Source of the DNA: Paralithodes platypus
Taxonomy: Eukaryota; Arthropoda; Malacostraca; Decapoda; Lithodidae
NCBI GenBank assembly: GCA_032716605.1
Contig: CM064502.1
Coordinates: 59,228,407 to 59,292,406, forward strand
Direction of reading: 5' to 3'
Length of the DNA stretch: 64,000 nt
A program made the position numbers and the translations under genes. The stretch's first letter is position 1, and every line of letters begins with the position of its first letter. Positions 21,701 through 34,034 of this stretch are shown here, piece by piece. Below the pieces are notes generated by a model, which was not told the DNA's origin, ran no database searches, and saw only the letters and a program-made list of their open reading frames with translations.

Positions 21701-22240
21701 GTAATTAGTATGGCAAGATAGAAGAAAATGGATTATAATATATTTATCACTAAATTAACACATCTTTTTTTATTTATCCGATGCCATAATTTTCATTATT
21801 ATTTGGATTACATTTGACTAATTAATTCGGCTTGAAGATATTTTCCATGAATAAAACATATTAAACTGCATTAATTGACCCATTGGCTTCCATTATATAT
21901 ATTGTTCCCCCTCCCTGCCATGTTAATCCACAGGGAGGTATTTCCTTTTCACATCTTTATCTCTCTGAAATACTGTTGGGCACTAGAAACAGCAGTATTT
22001 TGGAGGGCAAGTAACCGTGAGGGGTCGCAAGAACTGTTGTTGCTTGTTTTCCTTTGCATTCCTTAATATTTTACGTTCCCCAGTGTAAAGAAATCCTCGG
22101 TAATTCTCCCACTAAACGGCCCTGCTCTGAACATCTCCATTTGACCTTCTCTCTCCGACTCATGTTACGGATTAGTCTGTTATTTGTGAACCGTATCTAT
22201 TACAATATTATACTCAGGGCTAGATTATACTAATGTTATT
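21701..22240. other. unassigned spacer
   Basis: No gene, tandem repeat or recognised element. Confidence 0.5.
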
Positions 22241-22307
22241 TAAGGGGGAGGTAGGCGCTTTTTCTGGACCCCCTTCTCCCTCATGTTTAGCATATTTGTT
22301 TTGACAT
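22240..22307 (-). mobile_element. TTAAGGGG MITE end fragment
   Basis: Only the inverted 3' end remains: AAGGGGGAGGTAGG, then CCCCCTTCTCCCTCATGTTT. Confidence 0.65.
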
Positions 22308-22503
22308 TTTAACCCCTTCTGTACCGGCGACGACTTTTTTATTTTATTCTAGCTATACTTAGACGATTTTGTGCAGTTCAAGAAGGATCTGTGGTGGTAT
22401 AAAGGGTTAAGTGAGATAGTTCGAAGCCTGGTAGTTGTTGGAGGTCCTTTTTAAACTGAACATAATCGTCTAATACTAGCCAGAATAAAGTTTAAAAGGA
22501 CGT
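22308..22503. mobile_element. hairpin MITE (TTAACCCC family)
   Basis: TTAACCCCTTCTGTACCGGC to AAAAGGACGTCACCGATA, with GACGATTTTGTGCAGTTCAA in the left arm and the CGTCTAATACTAGCCAGAAT end. It contains the uninterrupted site AGGGTTAAGTGAGATAGTT at 22402-22420, which serves as an empty-site reference for the insertion at 45364. Confidence 0.85.
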
Positions 22504-22690
22504 CACCGATACATATGGGTGACCTAGATGTACAGTATGTGAATTTGTTTTTGTGTGTTCATTGTTTTTATGTTGTGTTGTGTTGTCCCTATTCGGGCTC
22601 TGTCTCGAACCGGCCACCCCCAGACAAAAAAAATAAATAAATAAATAAATAGAGAAAATGGGGATTTGGCCAAAGTAAATAGAAATATAC
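22504..22690 (+). mobile_element. LINE 3' end fragment
   Basis: GGGTGACCTAGATGT, TGTGTTCATTGTTTTTATGT, CTCTGTCTCGAACCGGCCAC and GGGGATTTGGCC match the tail family of 20465-20845, with an (AATA)n insertion. It replaces the last few bases of the preceding MITE. Confidence 0.65.
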
Positions 22691-23400
22691 GTTGTTCTCC
22701 CCATAGAGGTTGCTGAAGCCGAGGGGAGGGGAGGAGGGGGGATAAGCTTAGCCCCGAGATTTTCAGTTGTTTGTCCTACTTATTATTATTATCATTATGA
22801 TTATTATTATTATTATTATTTTTTTTTTTTTTCTTACGACTGATGAAGAAACCCATTAATGTTCCTTTAGCCTCCGGACTTCGTGGAAATTTGATTAATA
22901 TCGGTGGATCAAGACGTATTTTTATCATGGATGTAGCGCTCTCTGGCATTTTCAACCTTTGCTTATTTTTCGCCACGTCTCTATTACAATCAAGTGCTTT
23001 TCTACTTCAATGTGGCGTTAATTGCATATTGTCCGTCATACATTCAAATTATAGCAGTGGCCTTGTTTATTTCAATGTTTTATCATTGCATTTCTTCTAA
23101 TTACTTACCTTGATAAACATTGCATTACTTGGTTATATATGTGATAAACATTGCATTACTTGGTTACATATGATAATGTTTTCCAAGTATGATATTGCGT
23201 ATTACTCTTCTATGTGTATATACGGTAATTGGAATTAGTTCTTAGATATAAATGGTCTGGAAGCTTGTGGCATTTGATGACTTTGTTTATATTCATTTTC
23301 CATCACGTGTAATCTACATTAATTGTAAGTGTTTAGCTAAGTAAATATTAGGTTTATAGATTTTGTTTACATAATTAATTCAAATGACGATAATGTTCAT
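22691..23400. other. mostly unassigned, old repeat traces
   Basis: ATT run at 22778-22823. A roughly 29-bp duplication (GATAAACATTGCATTACTTG) lies at 23112-23170. 23258-23330 (GTCTGGAAGCTTGTGGCATT) is homologous to the flanks of the next two minisatellites. No gene seen. Confidence 0.55.
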
Positions 23401-23524
23401 TTATATTTATATATTCACCAGTATACATGAACATTATTTATATATTCACCAGTATATATGAACATTATTTATATATTCACCAGTATATATGAACATTATT
23501 TATATATTCACCAGTATATGGATG
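23401..23524. repeat. 31-bp minisatellite, left part
   Basis: About four units of the 31-bp repeat (TATATGAACATTATTTATAT plus ATTCACCAG), cut by the LINE. The array resumes at 27191. Confidence 0.95.
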
Positions 23525-23997
23525 ACGTAGTTGCAGCAGTTGACGAAGTATCAAAGTTGGCCCCTGCTAATACAATGTACGTCATCCACGTTGGATCCAA
23601 CGATGTACAGCGAACCCGGTCGGAAGATTTGCTTTTAAAGTACCAGCAGCTGATCAAGTCGTTTAAGGAGAAGTCATCAAGGATCATCGTCTCAGGAATC
23701 GTCCCCCGGCTCGGTGTAGAGAGCCGATTTTACAACATAGCCACCAGCACAAATCGTTGTCTAGCAAACCTCTGCAGGAAGGAGAACGTGGGATTCGTCG
23801 ACACCTGGGACAATTTCTACTACGATGACTATTTGTTTTCGGACGATGGAGTTCATCTGAACCAGGTGGGAGCAGCGCGTTTTGGGCGTCTTCTCAACGA
23901 TGCGGTGAAGGATTTTCGGAGAAGAAATCGACTCAGCACAGGACAACCAGGAAGGAGGACCGAAGACAGCGAGGACGGCAATCTACAAAGGAATTAA
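23518..23997 (+). CDS. LINE ORF1 C-terminal SGNH/GDSL esterase-like domain
   Basis: About 159 residues. YVIHVGSNDV (GSND at 26-29) matches SGNH block III, and DDGVHLNQVG (Asp110, His113) matches the block V D-x-x-H dyad. ORF1 of many CR1- and L2-group LINEs carries such a domain, thought to act in element RNP function or membrane association. Block I with the nucleophile serine and any N-terminal zinc finger are absent because the element is truncated. The ATG at 23518 is formed at the junction with the minisatellite, so it is not the native start. A basic tail (RRRNRLSTGQPGRR) ends the protein. ORF2 follows after 98 bases. Confidence 0.85.
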   Translation: MDDVVAAVDEVSKLAPANTMYVIHVGSNDVQRTRSEDLLLKYQQLIKSFKEKSSRIIVSGIVPRLGVESRFYNIATSTNRCLANLCRKENVGFVDTWDNFYYDDYLFSDDGVHLNQVGAARFGRLLNDAVKDFRRRNRLSTGQPGRRTEDSEDGNLQRN

Positions 23998-24095
23998 ATA
24001 CTAATCCGTTAAGAACCGCGAATCTGGATAAAGCTCCACCAACACGACCCAAATTCAAAACCGTCAGGGATAACGACCGAGGACCGAGGACAGCT

Positions 24096-26976
24096 ATGAA
24101 TGTAAATGTAGATCCGACCAGAACCAAAAATTCGATGAAAGAACGATCTGCGAGTTCTAAAACCGCAACTTTAAAGGTTTTCTATGCAAACGCTCGTAGC
24201 ATACGCAATAAATTTTCAGATTTAGAGGAACTAGTGTTAACAGAAAAATATGATGTGATTGGCATAACAGAATCTTGGCTCAATACACAAGATAGAGACT
24301 TTTTAGCAGAGTATTCACTTCCCGGTTATGTAATGTTTGAGAACAGCCGAATAAATAAAAATGGAGGTGGCGTTTTATTTTATATCAAAGAAAGTCTTAA
24401 CCCGACCCTCGTGTCAAAACCTCAAATTGTGAACGTCGACACATCTTTTGTGCTAATAAAGAATAATAAAGGTACAAAAATAATACTTGCGTTAATATAC
24501 AGACCTCCAGCTCAATCAGTGCAAACTGACCGAGAAATTTACGAACAAATTGCAGATGTAAGTAACTCACAAGATACCGTAATTTTTGGCGACTTTAATT
24601 TACCTGTGACCAAGTGGGGCGATACTCTTACTTCACACTCCGGACATGACTTGTATACGAACTTGCAAGAGAGTTCGCTTTATCAATTTGTTCGAATGCC
24701 GACCCGTGGTAATAACGTTCTTGACATTGTACTTGCAACAAAAGAAGAATTGATAGAGAATTTGAATGTTGGTGATGAATTCAGTAACAGCGACCATCGT
24801 ACGATAACTTTCACTTTAAAGTTTACTAGTAACGAACCAAATAGTAGCATCGAAAAAGTCCCTAATTTCAAGAAAGCAAACTTCCATAAACTTAGAGCTA
24901 TGTTTAAAGAAACTGACTGGAGCCTTTTAATTAACAATAACGACATAAATACATCTTGGAAGTTATTCGAAACCACTTACCTAAAAGCAGTGCAAGACTG
25001 CATACCATCGAAAATACGGCGTCCAGGCCATAATAATAAGCCCAAATGGTGGAATAAAGATATTTCAAACTGCCTGCTTGCTAAAAAATTTGCTAATGAT
25101 AGATTAAAATCCTCACAAAATGACGAAGAACGGGTGAAATTTGTAGAGCTACGACGCAAAGCCAAAAAGTTAATTAAGCAAAGTAAAAAAGACCTTAGAG
25201 TTACATATTGCGAATCAAAGTAAAACAAACCCGAAAGAATTCTATAGTTATATCAGAAAGAAAAAAGTAGTTACTTCAACTGTTGGACCGTTAGTCGATG
25301 AAAAAGGAGAATACACCAAAGACGAAGTACAAATGAGTAATGCCCTCAATACCTTCTTTGCATCAGTTTTTTACAACAGAAGACCTCAGTGATATCCCTA
25401 CACCATCGCCGATTCAGATTGATAATTCAGATGTTCTAAGCAATATCACCGTTACAGAGAGAGAAGTATTGAATTGTTTAGATAAACTCAAGGTAAATAA
25501 AACGCCAGGACCTGATACAATCTCGCCTAGAGTTCTAAAGGAAGCTAAGAATGAGCTCTCCAAACCACTGACATTACTATTCAATAAATCCTTGCAGTCT
25601 GGAACTATGCCTGATCAGTGGAAGCTAGCCAACGTAACACCGATATTCAAAAAAGGCAGCAAATCCCTACCCAGTAACTATCGTCCAATTAGCTTAACCT
25701 CAGTTGTATGTAAAATGCTAGAAACGGTCATACGAGACAGACTCGTAAATCACTTAGAGGAAAATAACATACTTAAAGATACTCAACACGGCTTTCGTAA
25801 AAACGTTCCTGTTTAACAAACCTCTTAGACTTCTTCCACGATATCCTCAACCTCTACGATGAGAGTAAAGCTGTAGATATTATATACCTTGATTTTCAAA
25901 AGGCCTTTGACAAAGTTCCCCACAAACGTTTACTGCTAAAACTAAAAGCGCATGGAATACAAGACGGTTGTGTTGAAATGGATAGAAAATTGGCTCAGCA
26001 ACAGAAAGCAAAGGGTAGTCATAAACGGTAAGGCATCTAAATGGACCAATGTAAGTAGCGGGGTACCCCAGGGATCGGTACTAGGACCAATTCTCTTTCT
26101 AATTTACATCAACGACATAGATGAGGGTCTCACCTGCACAATCTCAAAATTTGCTGACGATACAAAATTGCAAATAGCGTACTCTCAAAAGAACAAGTTG
26201 ACGATATGCAACACAATCTAGATAAATTGTCATGTTGGGCCCAAATTTGGCAAATGAGTTTCAATGCGGATAAATGTAAAGTACTACATGTCGGATACCT
26301 AAATGAGAAAGCAAACTATTCGATGAATGGCACTCAGCTTAAGAATGTAAACAGAGAAACTGATCTGGGAGTAACAATATCGAGTAACCTAAAACCGAGT
26401 CAACAATGTTCAGAAGTTGTTAAGAAGGCAAACAAAATAATTGGCTTTATAGGCAGGTCATTTGAGCATAAATCCAAAGAAGTTATCCTAACCCTTTACA
26501 ATTCCTTAGTCCGCCCTCTTCTGGAATACTGCGTTCAATCCTGGTGCCCTTATTACCAAAAAGATATAAACAAGCTAGAACGAGTTCAACGTAGAGTTAC
26601 CAAAATGATACCTAGCCTAAAGAACAAACCATACGAAGAGCGTCTTAGAGAATTAAATCTATTTCCTTTAACCCAGCGCAGATTAAGAGGCGACTTAATT
26701 CAAGTGTTCAAAATCATCAAAGGCATCGACAATATGAACTGTAGTAAGTACTTCACTATCGACCAATCTAATTACACGCGGGGAAACGGTTGCAAAATTA
26801 TTGGTAAATCTTTTAACTCGCACGAATCTAAGAATTTCTTCTTCAATCGAGTTGTCAACTTGTGGAATGGGCTTCCCCGAGACGTTATAGACTGCAGCAC
26901 CGTTGATTCATTTAAATTCCGCCTAGACAAATATCTCGCATCAAACCCGCGACTGACTGCGTTTGTAAATGAATAA
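24096..26976 (+). pseudogene. LINE ORF2: endonuclease plus reverse transcriptase, copy 2
   Basis: From ATG at 24096 the first 375 codons encode an APE-type endonuclease: Asn32 in FYANARS, Glu59 in GITESWL, Asp166/Asn168 in FGDFNLP, Asp210 and Ser232-Asp233-His234 in SNSDHRT. The reverse transcriptase follows: NKTPGPDTISPRVL, NYRPISLTSVV, YLDFQKAFDKVP (motif A), [21 protein letters not shown] (motif B, one residue over-read excluded) and FADDTK (motif C), then the LINE C-terminal region to the stop at 26976. Five one-base frame breaks interrupt it, at about 25194, 25370, 25800, 25967 and 26165; three are in T or A runs. Apart from these, catalytic residues are all present. As written it cannot make a full ORF2 protein. 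Confidence 0.93.
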
Positions 26977-27190
26977 CTTTATCCTCCCTTCAGTTACTAA
27001 CCCATATGTCCCCTACTAACTTCCTAGTCCTGCCACGTTAGTGGCAGGGCAGTAGTTCCCTTTCCAATGTTCCCTTACCCACTCTAAACCACTGTTTGGA
27101 CACTTGATCCTCAGTGTTTTGGAGGACAAGCAACCTAGAAGGGTCACTAGATCTGTTGTTGCTTGATTTCCTTTGTACTCCTTTGTACTC

Positions 27191-28511
27191 CTAGTATATA
27201 TGAACATTATTTATATATTCACCAGTATATATGAACATTATTTATATATTCACCAGTATACATGAACATTATTTATATATTCACCAGTATATATGAACAT
27301 TATTTATATATTCACCAGTATATATGAACATTATTTATATATTCACCAGTATATATGAACATTATTTATTTATTCACCAGTATATATGAACATTATTTAT
27401 ATATTCACCAGTATATATGAACATTATTTATATATTCACCAGTATATATGAACATTATTTATATATTCACCAGTATATATGAACATTATTATATATTCAC
27501 CAGTATATATGAACATTATTTATTTATTCACCAGTATATATGAACATTATTTATATATTCACCAGTATATATGAACATTATTTATATATTCACCAGTATA
27601 TATGAACATTATTTATATATTCACCAGTATATATGAACATTATTTATTTATTCACCAGTATATATGAACATTATTTATATATTCACCAGTATATATGAAC
27701 ATTATTTATTTATTCACCAGTATATATGAACATTATTTATATATTCACCAGTATATATGAACATTATTTATTTATTCACCAGTATATATGAACATTATTT
27801 ATATTCACCAGTATATATGAACATTATTTATATATTCACCAGTATATATGAACATTATTTATATATTCACCAGTATATATGAACATTATTTATATATTCA
27901 CCAGTATATATGAACATTATTTATATATTCACCAGTATACATGAACATTATTTATATATTCACCAGTATATATGAACATTATTTATATATTCACCAGTAT
28001 ATATGAACATTATTTATATATTCACCAGTATATATGAACATTATTTATATATTCACCAGTATATATGAACATTATTTATATATTCACCAGTATACATGAA
28101 CATTATTTATATATTCACCAGTATATATGAACATTATTTATATATTCACCAGTATATATGAACATTACTTATATATTCACCAGTATATATGAACATTATT
28201 TATATATTCACCAGTATATATGAACATTATTTATTTATTCACCAGTATATATGAACATTATTTATATATTCACCAGTATATATGAACATTATTTATATAT
28301 TCACCAGTATATATGAACATTATTTATATATTCACCAGTATATATGAACATTATTTATATATTCACCAGTATACATGAACATTATTTATATATTCACCAG
28401 TATATATGAACATTATTTATATATTCACCAGTATACATGAACATTATTTATATATTCACCAGTATACATGAACATTATTTATATATTCACCAGTATATAT
28501 GAACATTATTT
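27191..28511. repeat. 31-bp minisatellite, right part
   Basis: About 42 units of the same 31-bp repeat as 23401-23524. Variation is limited: TATACATG for TATATATG in some units, TTTATTTATTC for TTTATATATTC in others, and a few 1-4 base deletions. There are no unique spacers, so it is not a CRISPR array. Confidence 0.97.
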
Positions 28512-28693
28512 TTCCAATGGAATTATCTGGCAGGTTGTGGCATCTGATTATCATGTTAATATTAATTGTCCACCGTGTGTAGCCTACATTATTGATTTCC
28601 AAAGTGTTAAGTACATAAGTATTGCATAAATTGTTTGTTTTTCATAATATATTCAAATTATGGCAATGCAGAAAGAGGTTTTATATATAGTTT
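28512..28693. repeat. old repeat flanking the arrays
   Basis: CTGGCAGGTTGTGGCATCTG, then CCACCGTGTGTAGCCTACAT, aligns with 23258-23330, 29390-29440 and 29848-29885. It appears to be the ancestral sequence around the 31- and 44-bp arrays. Confidence 0.55.
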
Positions 28694-29399
28694 AGAAGTT
28701 TGAGTTAAAAATTTATAGTCTGCCAATGTGTGGCATTTAAAGTTTGAGTTAAACATTAATAGTCTGCCAATGTGTGGCATTTAAAGTTTGAGTTAAAAAT
28801 TAATAGTCTGCCAATGTGTGGCATTTAAAGTTTGAGTTAAAAATTAATAGTCTGCCAATGTGTGGCATTTAAAGTTTGAGTTAAACATTAATAGTCTGCC
28901 AATGTGTGGCATTTAAAGTTTGAGTTAAAAATTAATAGTCTGCCAATGTGTGGCATTTAAAGTTTGAGTTAAAAATTAATAGTCTGCCAATGTGTGGCAT
29001 TTAAAGTTTGAGTTAAACATTAATAGTCTGCCAATGTGTGGCATTTAAAGTTTGAGTTAAACATTAATAGTCTGCCAATGTGTGGCATTTAAAGTTTGAG
29101 TTAAACATTAATAGTCTGCCAATGTGTGGCATTTAAAGTTTGAGTTAAACATTAATAGTCTGCCAATGTGTGGCATTTAAAGTTTGAGTTAAACATTAAT
29201 AGTCTGCCAATGTGTGGCATTTAAAGTTTGAGTTAAACATTAATAGTCTGCCAATGTGTGGCATTTAAAGTTTGAGTTAAACATTAATAGTCTGCCAATG
29301 TGTGGCATTTAAAGTTTGAGTTAAACATTAATAGTCTGCCAATGTGTGGTATTTAAAGTTTGAGTTAAACATTAATAGTCTGCCAATGTGTGGCATTTA
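28694..29399. repeat. 44-bp minisatellite
   Basis: Sixteen copies of a 44-bp unit (AAAGTTTGAGTTAAACATTA, ATAGTCTGCCAATGTGTGGC, ATTT). Units differ mainly by AAACATT versus AAAAATT. Confidence 0.97.
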
Positions 29400-29448
29400 G
29401 AAGATTTGTTTACATTAATTTCCAAACACATTGCAACCTACATTTATT

Positions 29449-29745
29449 TGTTCTATGTGGATGAGGAAGACAAAAGGCAAAACTGGCAGTGACGAGTGCT
29501 TCCCTCAGAGTTGAAAGAGTGACAGGGCCCAAATCAAGGAATGTTCGAGCCAAAATGTTTGGACACACGGAGTTTGAAGCAATTTAAGTCATAGGATGAG
29601 GGAAAGATGGATTCAGGGAGAGAGTTCCAGAGCTCAGCTGTTGAATAGAAGAAAGATTGGGAGTATCGTTTCACTCTTGAGTTGGAGAGTTGTACGGAGT
29701 AGGGGTGGTATTGTGTTGCAAGACGGGTACTACGTACCCTACGTA
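29449..29745 (-). pseudogene. LINE ORF2 C-terminus and 3' UTR, inverted
   Basis: The minus strand from about 29738 reads RSTRLATQYHPYSVQLSNSR, then KRYSQSFFYSTAELWNSLP, FPSSYDLNCFKLRVSKHF and a stop at 29534-29536. This is the recognisable C-terminal end of an L2/RTE-like LINE ORF2 (the LWNSLP block with the FPxxYxLxxFKxRV tail). The roughly 85 bases after the stop (to 29449) are its 3' UTR, which recurs alone at 14033, 32632 and 55078. The frame is intact over about 65 codons. Everything upstream of this segment is missing. It is not the same family as the 23.5-kb LINE. Confidence 0.8.
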
Positions 29746-30390
29746 AGTGATTAACTAATTAAATATACTGTATATATAGTGTTCATAACTAATTTTTCTT
29801 AAGTATTCAAATCTTGGTAGCTGAGATTGTTTGTAAAGAGTAGTGTTCTGGCAGTGTGTGGCATCTGGCGGCTTTGTTTACATTCAGGACGGACAATCTC
29901 GCGCCCCGTCTGGTTCCCTTCCCCAGAGACCCGGGCGAGGAGAATTGATATTTTGGGACCTTATTTTGCCAGACCTGCTTTGGTTCTCTCTGTATTCTTG
30001 TTCGTTACTTTTATTTATTGAGCTTATTTTATGTATTTATATATTTATTTGTTTGTGTGTGTGTGTGTGTGGGTGTGGGTGTGTGTGTGTGTGTGTGTGT
30101 ATAAATTATGTAGCATTGGTTTCCCTGTCAGTTAGATAGGAGTTATTGTTAGTATAATGATTTGTTTTGACCAATTATAATTATATTTTGGGATATTTTC
30201 CCAGACCTTCTTTGGTTCTCTCTATATTCTTGTTCGCTCGCTTATTATAACGTTTATTTGAGGCTATAATATTATGTAGTATTGTTTTCCCTGTCAGATA
30301 GATAGGAATTTATGTTGATATAATTATTTTGTATTGGCCGATTATAACTGATACTTAGGGGCCATAATTGTCCTTACTAACTTTGGTTCT
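29746..30390. other. unassigned spacer with internal duplication
   Basis: 29940-30170 and 30190-30330 are diverged copies (TTTGGTTCTCTCTRTATTCT, TTTCCCTGTCAGWTAGATAG). The (GT)n is at 30050-30100. No gene seen. Confidence 0.6.
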
Positions 30391-30391
30391 T

Positions 30392-30498
<107 letters not shown>

Positions 30499-30588
30499 CT
30501 ATCGAGTAAAAAGAAACGATATTTTGGTACCTTATTTTCGTGGACTTAGTTTCTCTCTGACTCAATCTCACTTTCACTCACTTGTTTT

Positions 30589-30589
<1 letters not shown>

Positions 30590-30678
<89 letters not shown>
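30590..30678. repeat. (CT)n microsatellite
   Basis: About 88 bases of CT, followed by ATT/AGT trinucleotide runs to 30785. Confidence 0.97.
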
Positions 30679-30681
<3 letters not shown>

Positions 30682-30789
30682 TTTTCCGGGGTCTCGGGGG
30701 ATAGTTTCGTTTCGGTATTATTATTATCATTATTATATAGTAGTAGTAGTTGTTGTTATAGTAGTAGTAGTAGTAGTAGTTGTTGTCAA

Positions 30790-31392
30790 TCAATTGTATT
30801 TCATATTATACCCCAACACTAGTATATAGTACACATCGGGTTATCTAAATTACAGAATAATCAACTTCATACTTTTATAATATCACGTCCAATTAATTCC
30901 TGCCAATAACTGTATTCCCAATCATTTAACAGCTCATGTTAAATAAGTTAGGCATTATTCTCTCACCCAACCAACCGTGAGTGAAATATACAAACTAATG
31001 ACAGTTAAGTGAAGAGCTTTGGTCGAAACTGCACGAATATTAATTAGAATGATTTGACTATAAGGGCGGTGTCACACTAGAGAATTTTCCGGCAATTTTC
31101 GATGAGAAAGTTTTATCTCGTTTTGTTTTGAGGCTCTTTCACATTGGGAATAAATCGGAAACTAGATCGAACGTATGTCAACTATACTCTGTTTCTTTTC
31201 AACTGGCGGTAAATTGCAAAGTTCCCATCAAGATTTCTCAGTTATTTTGAAGATTTTATAGCGAGATATGGTGCTAATTATATAAACTTGGTCTTAATAT
31301 GATGCAGAGACATAGTAGTTTCATATTCTTTTAATAAGTATCGAGAAATTAGCTGCTAATCGCTCTCACACGCGCACACACACACGCTCACG

Positions 31393-31445
<53 letters not shown>

Positions 31446-31500
31446 ACTAAAGCATCAACGTACTTTCAAATACAATCCCCTTTCAAAATAGCCTACTACA
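30790..31500. other. mostly unassigned; one MITE fragment
   Basis: 31068-31265 begins GGGCGGTGTCACACTAGAG, a Harbinger-like terminus, and shares its interior with 14500-14580. (CA)n runs lie at 31370-31445. No gene seen. Confidence 0.55.
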
Positions 31501-31514
31501 TAAATCCCTAAACA

Positions 31515-31600
31515 CATAGAGCCTACTGCTGTTAAAAGAATGCTGTTAAAGCCTGCTGTTAAAAGAATGCTGTTAAAGCCTGCTGTTAAAAGAATATACG
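31515..31600. repeat. 27-bp tandem repeat
   Basis: Three copies of a unit with GCCTGCTGTTAAAAGAATGC. Confidence 0.85.
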
Positions 31601-31779
31601 TTATAATCCCAGTGTTGTACTCTGATAATATAGGAGGGTAGGGGAGGAGTCTTTATTCATATATACCTGTATATATATTATTAGTTATTATTATTGTTTT
31701 GTTTTAGTTTTTTCATGTTTTGCGCTGCCTCCAACAAGCTTACTAAGACATCCCCAAGATCCCCCTTCAGGATAAATTT

Positions 31780-32260
31780 GTACATTTGTACATTTGTACA
31801 TTATATAAGGTAAACTAACGCCTATTTACTGGAGCGCGTCGTGAGTGGATTTGTACACACATTTGTACATTATATAAGGTAAACTAACGCCTATTCACTG
31901 GAGCGCGTCGTGAGTGGATTCCGTGGAGATTAGTAGCCATTCAATACGACACTTCATGCGTGTGTGTGTGTGTTTTTTTTTTTCGTTTTTTTATATATAT
32001 AATTCAGCGATATTATTAAGTTTTGCAAGGTCTTGTATGGGTCAAAAACTTAATATAGACAGTATTTATCCCTTTTCCAAACTAAATATAATCGGAGGAG
32101 GCTCGTAGTCCTCATATGACCGCCTGCATACCGAAGGGACCCCAACTATAAACGCCAGAACCCACTATAAACGTCAGAACCCGTGCTCGCCAAAAACACA
32201 AAAGGTAAACAAAAGCCTAATCACCGGAGCGCGCCGAGAGTGGATTCCCGGGAGATTAGC
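31780..32260. repeat. duplicated segment, three diverged copies
   Basis: ACATTTGTACATTATATAAG, GGTAAACTAACGCCTATT, GGAGCGCGTCGTGAGTGGAT occurs at 31790-31853 and 31858-31920; a third, diverged version (GGAGCGCGCCGAGAGTGGAT) is at 32203-32245. No coding content recognised. Confidence 0.75.
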
Positions 32261-32760
<500 letters not shown>

Positions 32761-32774
32761 CTGTATCTATGCAC

Positions 32775-33205
32775 ATAGCTATCTATTTCTATTTAGCTAT
32801 CTATGTATGCATCTTTCTATACATCTATCTATCCTTTTATTTATCCATTAATCTATCTGTCTGTATGTGCCTGTCAATATATGCCAATTCTCCTTTATAT
32901 ACAGTATTGTCAGTATTTGGAGAGGGAGAGGGAGAGAGATAGATACTGAGGATATAAAAGGAGAGAGAGTGTGAGTGAGTGAGGATAAATAAGGAGTGTG
33001 TGTGTGTGTGTGTGTGTGTGTGAGAGGAAGTGAGATTGAAAAGGAGAGTGAGAGATACAGAGAAACTGACACTAAAATAGAAGAACTATAATAAAGATAG
33101 GAAACATAAATAAAAGAGAGGGTCAGGAAGGAAGTAGACACATAAAATAAAGTAAAACAGAAGAAAGGGAATATGAGAAAGAGAGTTACAAAGAAGTGGA
33201 AAAGA
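32775..33205. repeat. CTAT, GA and GT simple repeats
   Basis: Imperfect CTAT units at 32775-32870, GA runs at 32920-32975 and (GT)n at 32995-33022. The rest is purine-rich with no gene seen. Confidence 0.8.
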
Positions 33206-33210
33206 CTGGG

Positions 33211-33893
33211 AGTAGGGTGACTTATAAAACAGTGTACAGTATAGATGGTAGTAGGGTGACTTATAAAACAGTGTACAGTATAGATGGTAGTAGGGTGACT
33301 TATAAAACAGTGTACAGTATAGATGGTAGTAGGGTGACTTATAAAACAGTGTACAGTATAGATGGTAGTAGGGTGACTTATAAAACAGTGTACAGTATAG
33401 GTGGTAGTAGGGTGACTTATAAAACAGTGTACAGTATAGATGGTAGTAGGGTGACTTATAAAACAGTGTACAGTATGGTAGTAGGGTGACTTATAAAACA
33501 GTGTACAGTATAGGTGGTAGTAGGGTGACTTATAAAACAGTGTACAGTATAGGTGGTAGTAGGGTGACTTATAAAACAGTGTACAGTATAGGTGGTAGTA
33601 GGGTGACTTATAAAACAGTGTACAGTATAGATGGTAGTAGGGTGACTTATAAAACAGTGTACAGTATAGGTGGTAGTAGGGTGACTTATAAAACAGTGTA
33701 CAGTATAGGTGGTAGTAGGGTGACTTATAAAACAGTGTACAGTATAGGTGGTAGTACGGTGGCTTATAAAACAGTGTACAGTACAGGTGGTAGTAGGATG
33801 ACTTATAAAACAGTGTACAGTATAGATGGTAGTACGGTGGCTTATAAAACAGTGTACAGTATAGGTGGTAGTACGGTGGCTTATAAAACAGGG
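33211..33893. repeat. 39-bp minisatellite
   Basis: About 17 copies of a 39-bp unit (GTAGGGTGACTTATAAAACA, GTGTACAGTATAGATGGTA). The period is 13 codons, so both strands have long open frames that are not genes. A GGTGACTT to GGTGGCTT variant is confined to the last few units. Confidence 0.97.
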
Positions 33894-33934
33894 TCCCACT
33901 AACTCTACTCTGTTTTAATCCAGCCGGTTTACAG

Positions 33935-34030
33935 TATAATTATATGAAAGGCCTTACCTGGAAGTATGTGGGCGGACATTGTGGTGTAGTTCCGCTGCGT
34001 GTCTGCCTGCTGTGACTGGAACCTATGAGT
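33935..34030 (+). mobile_element. LINE 3'-UTR fragment
   Basis: GAAAGGCCTTACCTGGAAGT, GGGCGGACATTGTGGTGTAG and CCGCTGCGTGTCTGCCTG duplicate the middle of the next element. Confidence 0.6.
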
Positions 34031-34034
34031 CAGA

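Larger units (their letters stand above)
23518..27190 (+). mobile_element. CR1/L2-like LINE, copy 2 (nearly complete)
   Basis: The longest copy of the family, carrying ORF1 (esterase part only), the whole endonuclease, reverse transcriptase, C-terminal region, a roughly 215-bp 3' UTR and two CTTTGTACTC terminal repeats. It sits inside the 31-bp minisatellite: AGTATAT precedes it at the 5' side and AGTATAT follows it, which fits a 7-bp target duplication. The 5' part of ORF1 is missing. No poly(A) tail, as expected for CR1/L2-type elements that end in short repeats. Confidence 0.95.

Noticed and set aside
27191..29399. CRISPR-like regular arrays
   Set aside because: The 31- and 44-bp units are directly abutting with no unique spacers, and the context is eukaryotic.
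33196..33902. 97- to 147-codon frames with a 13-residue repeat on both strands
   Set aside because: The 39-bp period is 13 codons. The frames are open on both strands and encode only the unit.
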